This document shows positions 16,469 to 25,203 of a DNA stretch of 64,000 nucleotides, one piece after another. Origin of the DNA: Erythrobacter sp. Alg231-14 (lineage in GTDB: Bacteria > Pseudomonadota > Alphaproteobacteria > Sphingomonadales > Sphingomonadaceae); NCBI RefSeq assembly GCF_900149685.1, contig NZ_LT702999.1:2728001-2792000 (forward strand), given 5' to 3'. The notes below the pieces were generated by a model. That model had not been told where the DNA came from. It saw nothing but the letters and a program-made list of their open reading frames with translations, and did not search any database. Position 1 is the stretch's first letter. Each line of letters opens with the position of its first letter. A program made the translations under genes and the position numbers.

Positions 16469-17527
16469 TCAGTCTTTCAAAATTGTGTCGATGGCTTCGC
16501 CAATGCGAACAGGTCCGGGGAAATACGCCCATTCGAGGCTGTGCGGGTACGGTGTGTCAAATCCGGTGACGCGTTCAACGGGCGCTTCGAGGTGATAGAA
16601 ACACCGTTCTGTCACCAGCGCGGAAAGCTCGGCACCAAAGCCGCTTGTGCGGGTCGCTTCATGAACGATGAGGCACCGTCCCGTTTTCTTCACCGATGCT
16701 TCAATCGCCTCAATGTCCAGAGGGACCAGCGTGCGCAGATCGAGGATATCGGCATCGATACCTTTCGCCTTGCAGACCGCTTCGGCCACGTGGACCATGG
16801 TGCCATAGGCAAGCACGGTCAGCTCTTCGCCCGATTGAACCTGTCGCGCTTTACCCAATGGGATTTTGTAATATCCCTCCGGCACAACGCTGTCGTCGTG
16901 CTTCTTCCACGGCTCCACAGGCTTGTCATAAAAGCCGGTGAACGGGCCGTTATAGATCCGTTTGGGTTCAAAGAAGATCGTCGGATCGTTGTCTTCGATG
17001 CACGAAATCAACAACCCTTTGGCATCATAAGGCGTCGCCGGGATCACAGTTTTTAGGCCCGCCACATGAGTGAACAAGCTTTCGGGGCTTTGCGAGTGCG
17101 TTTGTCCGCCAAAAATCCCGCCGCCAAATGGCGATCGCACCGTCATTGGCGCGATGTATTCATTGGCCGAACGATACCGCAAACGTGCGGCTTCTGAGAT
17201 CAATTGATCAAGGCCCGGATAGATATAATCGGCAAATTGAATTTCGGGGACCGGACGCAATCCATACGCCCCCATGCCCACGGCCACACCGATAATCCCG
17301 CATTCGTTGATCGGCGTATCGAAAACGCGGGTTTTGCCGTGCTTTTCCTGAAGCCCGGCGGTGCAACGGAAAACACCGCCGAAATAACCGACGTCTTCGC
17401 CCATCACGACAACGTCGGGATCGCGTTCCAACATCACATCCAACGCTTCGTTGATCGCCTCGATCATGTTGATCCGGCGTTCTGCGCCCGCCTCTGGAGC
17501 GTTCATGTCTTTGGTTTGAGCGTTCAT
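16469..17527 (-). CDS. bkdA2: Branched-chain 2-oxoacid dehydrogenase E1 beta
   Basis: A 352-residue transketolase-like subunit that, with E1 alpha, decarboxylates the 2-oxoacids from Val, Leu and Ile. Recognisable segments are VVVMGEDVGYFGGVFR, VFDTPINECGIIGVAVG, RSPFGGGIFGGQTHSQSPE and LIVHEATRTSGFGAEL. Its ATG overlaps the E1 alpha stop by 4 bases (ATGA), and the E2 gene begins 3 bases after its stop: a tight three-gene operon. Confidence 0.93.
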   Translation of the reverse strand: MNAQTKDMNAPEAGAERRINMIEAINEALDVMLERDPDVVVMGEDVGYFGGVFRCTAGLQEKHGKTRVFDTPINECGIIGVAVGMGAYGLRPVPEIQFADYIYPGLDQLISEAARLRYRSANEYIAPMTVRSPFGGGIFGGQTHSQSPESLFTHVAGLKTVIPATPYDAKGLLISCIEDNDPTIFFEPKRIYNGPFTGFYDKPVEPWKKHDDSVVPEGYYKIPLGKARQVQSGEELTVLAYGTMVHVAEAVCKAKGIDADILDLRTLVPLDIEAIEASVKKTGRCLIVHEATRTSGFGAELSALVTERCFYHLEAPVERVTGFDTPYPHSLEWAYFPGPVRIGEAIDTILKD

Positions 17528-18852
17528 TTTCCCGCTCCATCTTTGGGGTGATGATCAGGCCATTTGATCTTTCGTTCCCGTGTCGCTTGCGCGGCCTGTT
17601 CTTTAAGATGCCATGGCAGCTCTTCGAACACGTCTTCGAACATTGTGTGGAATGGATGATGCAAACCGTGCCCAAGAATGCCGTTCTTTTCGGCTTCTTT
17701 GGTGGTCGCTTTGACCTCTTCGGCGCACGCTTTGTCCATTGCGGCCTGACGGTCTTCGTCCCATTCGCCAATGGCGATAAGGTGATCTTTCAATCGCATG
17801 ACGGGATCGCCCAACGGCCATTCTTCGCGTTCCTGTGCCGAACGATAGCCTGATGGATCATCAGAGGTGGAATGCCCCTCTGCGCGATAGGTGAAATACT
17901 CGATCAATGTGGGCCCTTGATTGGCCCGCGCCCGATTGGCGGCCCATTGCTGTGCGGCGAAACACGCCAAAGCGTCGTTGCCATCCACGCGTAGACCCGC
18001 AAGACCATATCCCAACGCCCGCGCAGCAAAAGTGGTGCGTTCCGACCCGGCGAAACCGCTAAAACTGGAAATCGCCCATTGATTGTTGATTACGTTCAAG
18101 ATCACCGGCGCGTTGTAAACGGTGGCAAAGGTGCATGCGGAATGGAAATCGCCTTCCGCGGTGCTGCCCTCGCCCACCCAAGTCGCGGCGACCCGGCTGT
18201 CGCCTTTGATCGCGCTGGCCATGGCCCAGCCCACCGCCTGGGGTGTTTGCGTCGCGAGGTTGCCAGAAATCGAGAAGAAACTGTGTTCGCGGCTGGAATA
18301 CATGATGGGCAATTGGCGGCCCTTCAATTTGTCGCCTTTGTTCGAATAGATTTGATTGATCATTTCAATCAATGGGTATCCGCGCGCGATCAGGATCCCT
18401 TGCTGACGATATGATGGGAACACCATGTCATCGCTGGCCAATGCCATAGACGACGCGACACTGGTCGCCTCTTCGCCGGTGCATTTCATATAGAACGACG
18501 TTTTGCCTTGGCGTTGACCACGAAACATCCGCTCATCAAAGGCACGAACCATCGCCATATGCCCCAACATGGTGCGCAACGTGTCGGGATCCAATTTCGG
18601 ATCCCACGGCCCATGCGCCTTGTTGTCATCACCCAGGACCCGGACAAGGTCATAGGCTAGGTCCTTCATGTCTTCGGGTTTGGTGCCTTCGTCCGGCCGC
18701 GGCTGTGCGCCCGCTTCGCTGATGATGACATCGGCAAAGTTTACCGGATCGCCGGGGCGCGATCGCGGCTCTGGCACGTGCAGTGCAAGCGCGGGTCGGT
18801 TGTCGCCAGAATTGGCAGCAACAGGTTTCGGAGTATCGGCCGCATCGGCCAT
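17524..18852 (-). CDS. bkdA1: Branched-chain 2-oxoacid dehydrogenase E1 alpha
   Basis: A 442-residue subunit that binds thiamine diphosphate. The ThDP motif starts VGEGSTAEGDFHSA and ends VINNQWAISS. The phosphorylation-loop region of the mammalian enzyme corresponds to FTYRAEGHSTSDDPSGYR, typical of branched-chain rather than pyruvate E1. The start is MADAADTPKPV, with GGGAG about 8 bases before; an upstream ATG (18867) is less likely. First gene of the E1 alpha-E1 beta-E2 operon; a 15-bp palindrome lies 40 bases upstream. Confidence 0.93.
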   Translation of the reverse strand: MADAADTPKPVAANSGDNRPALALHVPEPRSRPGDPVNFADVIISEAGAQPRPDEGTKPEDMKDLAYDLVRVLGDDNKAHGPWDPKLDPDTLRTMLGHMAMVRAFDERMFRGQRQGKTSFYMKCTGEEATSVASSMALASDDMVFPSYRQQGILIARGYPLIEMINQIYSNKGDKLKGRQLPIMYSSREHSFFSISGNLATQTPQAVGWAMASAIKGDSRVAATWVGEGSTAEGDFHSACTFATVYNAPVILNVINNQWAISSFSGFAGSERTTFAARALGYGLAGLRVDGNDALACFAAQQWAANRARANQGPTLIEYFTYRAEGHSTSDDPSGYRSAQEREEWPLGDPVMRLKDHLIAIGEWDEDRQAAMDKACAEEVKATTKEAEKNGILGHGLHHPFHTMFEDVFEELPWHLKEQAAQATRERKIKWPDHHPKDGAGK

Positions 18853-18892
18853 AAAGCGCTCTCCCAAAAAGTCGAAAGGCCGACGCGAAAGA

Positions 18893-18907
18893 CCGCGATG
18901 ATCGCGG
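18893..18907. promoter_or_regulatory. 15-bp palindrome upstream of the 2-oxoacid dehydrogenase operon
   Basis: CCGCGAT-G-ATCGCGG is a perfect inverted repeat with 7-base arms, lying 40 bases before the E1 alpha start. An operator or a hairpin in the leader is possible. The sequence is CG-rich, so chance is more likely here than for an AT-rich palindrome. Confidence 0.25.
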
Positions 18908-18969
18908 CGTTTTCAGGGCCTCTTGAGGAGCGCGTATGTCAGCATTTGAAAGCGGTCAAGGACGCGCAA

Positions 18970-19935
18970 TCACACCGCAACAGGTGCCTTAATCGGGGGT
19001 AGCGGCGCGTAATCTTGCACCACGAAATCCTCAATTTTGTAGTCGAAAATTGTTTCGGGCTTTCGCGTGATTTCGAAAGTGGGTTGGCCTTGAGGCTCAC
19101 GCGACAATTGTTCTTCGATCAAATGGGCGTGGTTCAAATAGAGATGAACGTCGCCGCCCATCCACACCAACTCACCCGGCGCCATGCTCGTTTGTTGCGC
19201 CATCATCCGCGTCAACAAAGCGGCCGACCATAGGTTGAACGGCAATCCCAATGCGACATCACAGCTGCGTTGGTACAGCACACAATTCAATCGGCTCTGA
19301 CCGTCGCCATCGGTGCTGACATGGAATTGATAGGTTTTGTGGCATGGCGGCAATGCCATCCGGTCAAGCTCGGCGACGTTCCACCCTTCGATGATGTGTC
19401 GTCGGCTACCTGGGTTAGAAGTCAGGCTTTCGACCACCTGGGCCACTTGATTGATGCCCGGTCCGCGTTCGTACAAACCGTCTTTGCGATATTGGTAGGT
19501 GGGCCAATCCACCCATTGTTTGCCATAGACGGGGCCCAAATCACCCCAACGCGCGGCGAACGATTCGTCATCGGCGATGCGTTCTACAAAAGCATCGAGC
19601 GCGATTTTCTCCCCTGTCTCTTTGACGTAACGGGCATGCGGCCATTCGTTCCATATTTTGACGCCTTGCAAGACCAGTGGGCGGATGTTCGTTTCGCCCG
19701 TCAAAAACCACAACATTTCACGCGTGGCCGTTTTCCAATAGACCCGCTTTGTCGTGAGCAGTGGCATCGCCCCATCGGCAAGGTCATAGCGCAATTGCGC
19801 CCCACAAATGGACCGCGTGCCAACCCCGGTCCGATCCGCCCGTTCATTGCCCGTGGTCCAAATCTGACGCATCAAATTGAGATATTGCCATTCGGGGTGA
19901 TCGGGATGGGATGCGGGATTCGATGCTTTGGACAT
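18970..19935 (-). CDS. thyA: Thymidylate synthase (ThyA)
   Basis: A 321-residue folate-dependent enzyme that methylates dUMP to dTMP. Key parts are RTGVGTRS near residues 35-42 (phosphate-binding Arg), the insert region with WGDLGPVYGKQW, catalytic Cys198 in ALPPCHKTYQFHVS, and QRSCDVALGLPFN. The C-terminus is extended by a short tail (LPPIKAPVAV) as in longer proteobacterial forms. It follows the dehydrogenase operon on the same strand order but with no coupling. Confidence 0.97.
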   Translation of the reverse strand: MSKASNPASHPDHPEWQYLNLMRQIWTTGNERADRTGVGTRSICGAQLRYDLADGAMPLLTTKRVYWKTATREMLWFLTGETNIRPLVLQGVKIWNEWPHARYVKETGEKIALDAFVERIADDESFAARWGDLGPVYGKQWVDWPTYQYRKDGLYERGPGINQVAQVVESLTSNPGSRRHIIEGWNVAELDRMALPPCHKTYQFHVSTDGDGQSRLNCVLYQRSCDVALGLPFNLWSAALLTRMMAQQTSMAPGELVWMGGDVHLYLNHAHLIEEQLSREPQGQPTFEITRKPETIFDYKIEDFVVQDYAPLPPIKAPVAV

Positions 19936-20012
19936 AGTGTCAGTCTATAGCGACGCAAAAGCCGGCGGAACAAGTTGCCCGCACCGCTTATCGCCCGAAC
20001 TGATTGCGTCGA

Positions 20013-20513
20013 TCAAACAATCGCCTCTGCGACAAAGCCAAGCGCTATCGTCAAACCGCCCAGACAAAGCGAAAGAACAATTCTCAACCGCATGAAATCT
20101 GGCGCGGCAAAGCCCATTGCTCGGTCCACCATCGGGGACAAGGCGATCAATGCACCAAGATATATTAGGGCAGGTCCGGGCCAGTCCCATCCAAAACTCC
20201 ACGGCAGGAACAAGGCAACGGCCAACAAACTGGGTAGGACGGCGACGACGTAGATCATTGCACCGCTCTCTTGTTTGGCTATCGCTTGCCCCCACCACAC
20301 TCCGCCCAGAAAGCTGAAAATCGCCGCCGCATAGGCGAAACCCCCGGCCAAGGCGGTGAAGGCGTATTCATGCCCTGTCGCGGCAAGCGCGACGCAGACA
20401 ATCTGCGGCAACAATCCGGCAAGACCCAATCCGGTGGATGCAGGGGCTAGCGATGGTCCACGCGATGCAACAGCGGCGGGTGTGTCGGCGTCAGGGGAAG
20501 AAGTTGAGTCCAT
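20013..20513 (-). CDS. DUF3429 membrane protein
   Basis: A 166-residue protein with an unstructured, Ser/Pro-rich N-terminus (residues 1-25) and about five membrane segments. Family hallmarks are the GLAGLLPQIVC segment and FSFLGGVWWGQAI. The function of DUF3429 proteins is unknown. It diverges from the SDR gene with 77 bases between starts. Confidence 0.82.
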   Translation of the reverse strand: MDSTSSPDADTPAAVASRGPSLAPASTGLGLAGLLPQIVCVALAATGHEYAFTALAGGFAYAAAIFSFLGGVWWGQAIAKQESGAMIYVVAVLPSLLAVALFLPWSFGWDWPGPALIYLGALIALSPMVDRAMGFAAPDFMRLRIVLSLCLGGLTIALGFVAEAIV

Positions 20514-20590
20514 AGTGCTTCAAAACCTGCGCTTCTGTTGAGTTCCCCCAAACTTGCGGGATCGGCCAATATGCGGCACCGGTGGCGACC

Positions 20591-21382
20591 ATGAATATCT
20601 TCAATTTGACGGGCCGCACCGCGGTCATAACCGGCGGCAATGGCGGCCTTGGATTGGGCATGGCACGCGGATTGGTGAAAGCCGGTTCGAACGTCGCCAT
20701 TTGGGCCCGCAATACGGCAAAGAACGACGCCGCAATTGCCGAGTTGCGCGCTATAACTGCCGATGATGGATCACGAATTGGCGAAGTCATTGCCTTGCAA
20801 TGCGATGTCGCCAACGACGAAGACGTTGAAACGGCAATGACTGCCACGTTAAAGGCGTTTGGCCGTGTTGATGCAGCCTTTGCAAATGCAGGTGTTTCCG
20901 GGGCCGGAACGCGCATACCCGACATGACCACCGATGGATGGGACGCGACAATGGCGATCAACGCGCGCGGCCCCGCCCTCGTCTACAAACATGCATCGCG
21001 GCACATGATCGAGCGCGCAGAAAAGGGCGATCCGGGTGGCAAATTGATCGTCACATCGTCGGGTCAATCGATTATGGGCGTCAACAAAAGCTCAGATTAC
21101 GCCGCATCAAAAGCGGCGGTGAACGGATTGACGCGTGGGGCGGCCTTTGAATTGGCCCGCCATGGGATCACGGCAAACGCATTGTTGTTTGGCTATTATG
21201 AAACGGACATCACCGCCGCCGCCAATCCCAAATTTGCCGAATGGATGTCGCGTCGCATCCCCCTTGGCAGACCCGGCGATCACGAAGGTTTGGAAGGCTT
21301 GGCCGTGTTCTTCGCCTCTCCGCATAGCGACTACATCACCGGGCAAAGCCTGCCCGTTGATGGCGGCCTCTGCATCAGCTGA
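20591..21382 (+). CDS. Short-chain dehydrogenase/reductase
   Basis: A 263-residue Rossmann-fold oxidoreductase. The cofactor motif is TGGNGGLG (14-21), with CDV at 71-73 and NAG at 99-101. The catalytic set is complete: Asn near 124 in MAINARG, Ser in VTSSGQS, and Tyr170/Lys174 in YAASKAAV. The C-terminal GQSLPVDGG is typical of classical SDRs. An in-frame GTG lies 9 bases upstream; the ATG giving MNIFNLTGR is preferred for family fit. Substrate unknown. Confidence 0.88.
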   Translation: MNIFNLTGRTAVITGGNGGLGLGMARGLVKAGSNVAIWARNTAKNDAAIAELRAITADDGSRIGEVIALQCDVANDEDVETAMTATLKAFGRVDAAFANAGVSGAGTRIPDMTTDGWDATMAINARGPALVYKHASRHMIERAEKGDPGGKLIVTSSGQSIMGVNKSSDYAASKAAVNGLTRGAAFELARHGITANALLFGYYETDITAAANPKFAEWMSRRIPLGRPGDHEGLEGLAVFFASPHSDYITGQSLPVDGGLCIS

Positions 21383-21464
21383 GCCCAGCAGACAAAAGCA
21401 CAGGAACACCCGGGCAGGTGTGTCGTTGTTGAACGAACCCCGCGCGTAAAGGAACACCCGCAAT

Positions 21465-22868
21465 TTGACCGACGATTTTTCTGAATTCGATGAAACGTCG
21501 GGTCAAAACAGCCGCGACAGATCGAAAGATAGAGCGCGCGAAAAAGCGGTACCGTCGGGCCGCATGGCGCGCATCGGTACATTTGGACGATTGGTTGGCG
21601 GCGTCGCCGGAGGCATGGCGGCGGAGGGCGCACGACGATTGACGAGCGGCCAACCTTTATCCGCGCGCGACCTGATCCTAACTCCCGGCAATGTCCAACG
21701 CATGACCGATCGGTTGGCCCATTTGCGCGGCGCGGCGATGAAGATGGGACAAATGATCAGCCTCGATTCAGGCGATTTTCTACCCCCAGAGCTCGCCAAG
21801 ATTCTTGCGACGTTGCGCGATCAGGCGAATTTTATGCCGACCAAGCAATTGGACCAAGTTCTCAAAGCGGAATGGGGCAATGATTGGCGCAAGCAGTTTC
21901 GTTGGTTCAACCCTCGCCCGATCGCCGCCGCATCGATCGGCCAAGTTCACAAGGCCTTGACCCGCGACGGTCAGGAATTGGCGATCAAGGTTCAATATCC
22001 CGGCGTAGCCAAAAGCATCAACAGCGATGTCGACAATGTGATGACCCTGTTAAAGGTCGCCGGATTTGCTCCGCCCGAACTCGAAATCGACAAGCTATTG
22101 GTGGCGGCCAAAAAACAACTGCACGAAGAGGCCGACTACCACCGCGAAGGCGAGCAAATGTCGCTGTTCAAAAGACAGCTCAACGGGGTCCCCGGTTTTG
22201 TTGTGCCGCAATTGCACGAAGGCCTAACCCGCGGATCGATCCTCGCGATGAGTTTCGAAGACGGCGTCAGCATTGAAGAATTGGAAAACGAACCGAACGA
22301 ACGCCGCGATGAAGTGACGGCCCGATTGATGCGATTGGTGGCGCGGGAGTTGTTCGATTTTGGCGTGATGCAGACCGATCCGAACTTCGCCAATTTCCGC
22401 TACCGGCGCGAAACGGGCGAAATCGTCTTGTTGGATTTCGGAGCCTGCCGCGCGGTCGACCCCACGGTCGCCAACGGCTATCGTACCATGCTGAATGCGG
22501 GGCTAAAAGGAGATCGAGACGCGGTTTTAAGCTCCGCGATCGAGGCAGGTTTTATGGCCCCGATTGTGGCGGAGAAATATCCCGATCGCGTCAACCGAAT
22601 GATCGACATCATTCTGGGCGAAATGAGCCAAGATGCGCCGTTCGATTTTGGCGACCGGGCCTTTGTCCCACTGTTGCGAGACGAAGGCATGGCCATCGCT
22701 CAGGATAAGGAAACATGGACCCTTCCCCCGATTGAAACCCTATTTGTGCAACGCAAGGTCAGCGGCACCGCTTTGTTGGGCGCCCGCCTTCAGGCAAAGG
22801 TCAATGTTCGCCGCATGATCGAGGAAGTGCTAAGCGACACTCAGCCCTTCCCCGTCAAAACGGATTAA
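21465..22868 (+). CDS. ABC1/UbiB family atypical kinase
   Basis: A 467-residue protein of the ABC1 (AarF/UbiB/ADCK) group, which supports ubiquinone synthesis through ATPase or kinase-like activity. Family features seen are the inhibitory KMGQ motif (93-96), the alanine-rich loop AAASIGQVH in place of a glycine loop, the lysine of LAIKVQYPG, QTDPNFANF and LLDFGACR. The N-terminus is polar, and no C-terminal membrane helices like those of UbiB are seen. The start is TTG at 21465, backed by AAAGGA about 9 bases upstream. Its stop codon overlaps that of the convergent DUF885 gene (TTAA). Confidence 0.88.
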   Translation: MTDDFSEFDETSGQNSRDRSKDRAREKAVPSGRMARIGTFGRLVGGVAGGMAAEGARRLTSGQPLSARDLILTPGNVQRMTDRLAHLRGAAMKMGQMISLDSGDFLPPELAKILATLRDQANFMPTKQLDQVLKAEWGNDWRKQFRWFNPRPIAAASIGQVHKALTRDGQELAIKVQYPGVAKSINSDVDNVMTLLKVAGFAPPELEIDKLLVAAKKQLHEEADYHREGEQMSLFKRQLNGVPGFVVPQLHEGLTRGSILAMSFEDGVSIEELENEPNERRDEVTARLMRLVARELFDFGVMQTDPNFANFRYRRETGEIVLLDFGACRAVDPTVANGYRTMLNAGLKGDRDAVLSSAIEAGFMAPIVAEKYPDRVNRMIDIILGEMSQDAPFDFGDRAFVPLLRDEGMAIAQDKETWTLPPIETLFVQRKVSGTALLGARLQAKVNVRRMIEEVLSDTQPFPVKTD

Positions 22869-24631
22869 TCGGCCGCGGCCAATTCCGCGGCGATCCAACG
22901 GTCAACATGCGCTTCCAACACGGAAAGTGGGATCGCCCCATTTTCCAGAACGGTATCGTGGAAATCACGCAGGTCGAATGCCGCGCCCAACGCTTCTTCC
23001 GCACGGCTGCGCAATTCGCGGATTTTCAGTTCACCGATTTTGTACGCCAACGCCTGACCCGGCCATGTCATATACCGGTTAACTTCGGCATCGATATTGG
23101 CAGGCGAAAGGGCCGTGTTGTCGAGCATATAAGCGACCGCCTGTTCTTTGCTCCAACCTTTTGAATGCAGGCCGGTGTCGACGACCAACCGGGTCGCGCG
23201 CCACATCTCATAGGACAGCCGCCCCATTTGTTTTGGTGCCGTATCGTACAGGCCCATTTCAATGCCCAGACGCTCTGAATAAAGACCCCACCCTTCGACA
23301 AATGCGGTAAAGTAGGTTCCGTTTGCGCGCAGCGGGTGAATGTCGAGCTCTTGCTGCAAGGCTATTTGATGGTGGTGTCCCGGCACCGCTTCATGAACGC
23401 CAAGAGCGGGCAGTTCCCAAAGGGGGCGTTGATCCAACTCAGTCGTGTTGATCCGATAAATTCCCGCCGCGCCTGTCTCCAAAGAACCCGGCTCGTAATA
23501 AGCGGTGGTGTTGCCCGGTGCATTGGGCGCAGGGATCGGGGCCACGGTGTAGGGTTGGCGCGGAAGCCGTCCAAACAATTGCGGCATAAACCCATCAATA
23601 TGCTTTGCCAGAGCCGCGACATGCGCAACATATTCGTCAATGTCGGTCATGTAATATTGCGGATCGGTGCGCAGATGTTCGATGAACGCCGCGCGGGTTT
23701 CAAACCCGGCGCCGGTGGCCACTTCGACCATTTCTGCGCGGATGCGGGCGACTTCGGATAGGCCCAAATTGTGCACCTCATCCGGGGTCATATCGGTCGT
23801 GGTGAAGCTACGCACGCGATATTCGTAATAGGCATCGCCACCCGGTGTGGCGAGGATACCCGGCGTGCCGCTGCGGCAATTGGGCGCGTATTCATCGTTG
23901 TAGAAATTGAGGAATTCTTGATAGGCAGGCAAAACCTCAGTTTCGATGGCCGATTGCGCCGCCCCTTTTAGCTCTTCCCATTCTACATCAGTAATCGCGC
24001 CGGGTTTTCCGCCTGCAAATGGCTGCCAAAATGGGGACGATGCAACATCATCGACCAATTGTTGTTCAATCCGGTTTTCAAACCCGATCATGGGCTCACA
24101 CGGCTGCGTCAATCCCAAGGCGACCCCTTGGCGGCTGCGCTCTAGCCCTTGCGCATTGACCCGCGCAAACGCTGATAGACGCTGCACGTAACTTTGATAA
24201 TCGGCCAGCGTGAAGAACGGCGACCGATAAGGCAGCGATGCAAAGCCAGAGAACCACCCGCCGCGATTGGTGAACATGATGAATTTGGTTTGGTCGTGTT
24301 CACTGGCGGCGATGGCATCGTCCAAACTGCTTACAAGCACCGCGTAATCAACCTGAAGGTCAATCGGCAGGGCGGCTTGGTCAATTGCATCCAAACGAAG
24401 CCGAAATGTTCGAGCAGCGTTGATGTCGGTCTGATATTGATCGAGAGACAAATCACCCAATTGCCCATCGCCGCGCCGATCACCGACCCTGGTTGCCAAT
24501 GTCGGAGATGAATCCAAGGTGGATTGCCACACTTCTTCGCGCAAGGTTTCGTAATCTTCCACTGGGCCAGCCATTAATGGCGCAATTGGCAAAGTCGCAA
24601 GCATCAATCCCGAAACAAATGTGCGCATCAT
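22865..24631 (-). CDS. Secreted DUF885 family protein (putative zinc peptidase)
   Basis: A 588-residue exported protein. The signal peptide is MMRTFVSGLMLATLPIAPLMA, with cleavage expected after residue 21; no lipobox cysteine is present. The DUF885 domain fills the rest, including the metallopeptidase-like HEAVPGHHHQ and the second element FVEGWGLYSERLG. These give a zinc site like that of M3/M32-type peptidases, although activity is rarely proven. The start at 24631 is set by GGAG about 9 bases upstream; an ATG 21 bases further out is possible. It ends convergently over the ABC1 gene by 4 bases. Confidence 0.85.
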   Translation of the reverse strand: MMRTFVSGLMLATLPIAPLMAGPVEDYETLREEVWQSTLDSSPTLATRVGDRRGDGQLGDLSLDQYQTDINAARTFRLRLDAIDQAALPIDLQVDYAVLVSSLDDAIAASEHDQTKFIMFTNRGGWFSGFASLPYRSPFFTLADYQSYVQRLSAFARVNAQGLERSRQGVALGLTQPCEPMIGFENRIEQQLVDDVASSPFWQPFAGGKPGAITDVEWEELKGAAQSAIETEVLPAYQEFLNFYNDEYAPNCRSGTPGILATPGGDAYYEYRVRSFTTTDMTPDEVHNLGLSEVARIRAEMVEVATGAGFETRAAFIEHLRTDPQYYMTDIDEYVAHVAALAKHIDGFMPQLFGRLPRQPYTVAPIPAPNAPGNTTAYYEPGSLETGAAGIYRINTTELDQRPLWELPALGVHEAVPGHHHQIALQQELDIHPLRANGTYFTAFVEGWGLYSERLGIEMGLYDTAPKQMGRLSYEMWRATRLVVDTGLHSKGWSKEQAVAYMLDNTALSPANIDAEVNRYMTWPGQALAYKIGELKIRELRSRAEEALGAAFDLRDFHDTVLENGAIPLSVLEAHVDRWIAAELAAAD

Positions 24632-24699
24632 AATTCCACTCCATTTCAACATCTTGCGCCTTGAAAACGCGCGGTCAGTGATAGTATTAGGCGCGCATC

Positions 24700-25197
24700 A
24701 TGGAAGCGCCAAACAATAATATTTCTGTTCTGTTTGTTTGCTTGGGCAATATCTGTCGATCACCGATGGCCCAAGGGGCGATGGCGGATGCAGCGCGCAA
24801 AGCGGGACTGGACATTCGCGTAGATTCCGTAGGCACCGCCGCGTATCACATCGGCCACACTCCTGATCCGCGCGCCATCGCCACTGCACGGGCGAACGGC
24901 GTGGACATTGGCGGTTTGTTCGGCCGCCAATTGACGGCGCAAGACTTTACCGATTTCACCCATATTTTCGCCCTCGATGGTGCCAATATGGCCGGGATCA
25001 AGGCGCGCGCCCCGCGTCATTCAACCGCGCGGATCGCCATGTTGTTGGACGCGGTTGAAGGCAAAGAAGGCACGAGCGTCCCTGATCCCTATTACGGCGA
25101 TGAAGAAGGTTTCGTTGCGTGTTGGGATTTGGTCAATGAGGCCGCAATCGCATTGATTGAGCGGTTCAAACGGGATGGCGTTGACGCCGAGTTCTAA
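24700..25197 (+). CDS. Low-molecular-weight protein tyrosine phosphatase
   Basis: A 165-residue phosphatase. The P-loop CLGNICRS places the nucleophile at Cys14 and the phosphate-binding Arg at 20. The general acid is Asp129 in the DPYYG motif (129-133). The family includes both tyrosine phosphatases tied to exopolysaccharide kinases and low-specificity enzymes; no kinase gene is nearby. It diverges from the DUF885 gene. Confidence 0.93.
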   Translation: MEAPNNNISVLFVCLGNICRSPMAQGAMADAARKAGLDIRVDSVGTAAYHIGHTPDPRAIATARANGVDIGGLFGRQLTAQDFTDFTHIFALDGANMAGIKARAPRHSTARIAMLLDAVEGKEGTSVPDPYYGDEEGFVACWDLVNEAAIALIERFKRDGVDAEF

Positions 25198-25203
25198 GCG
25201 CGT

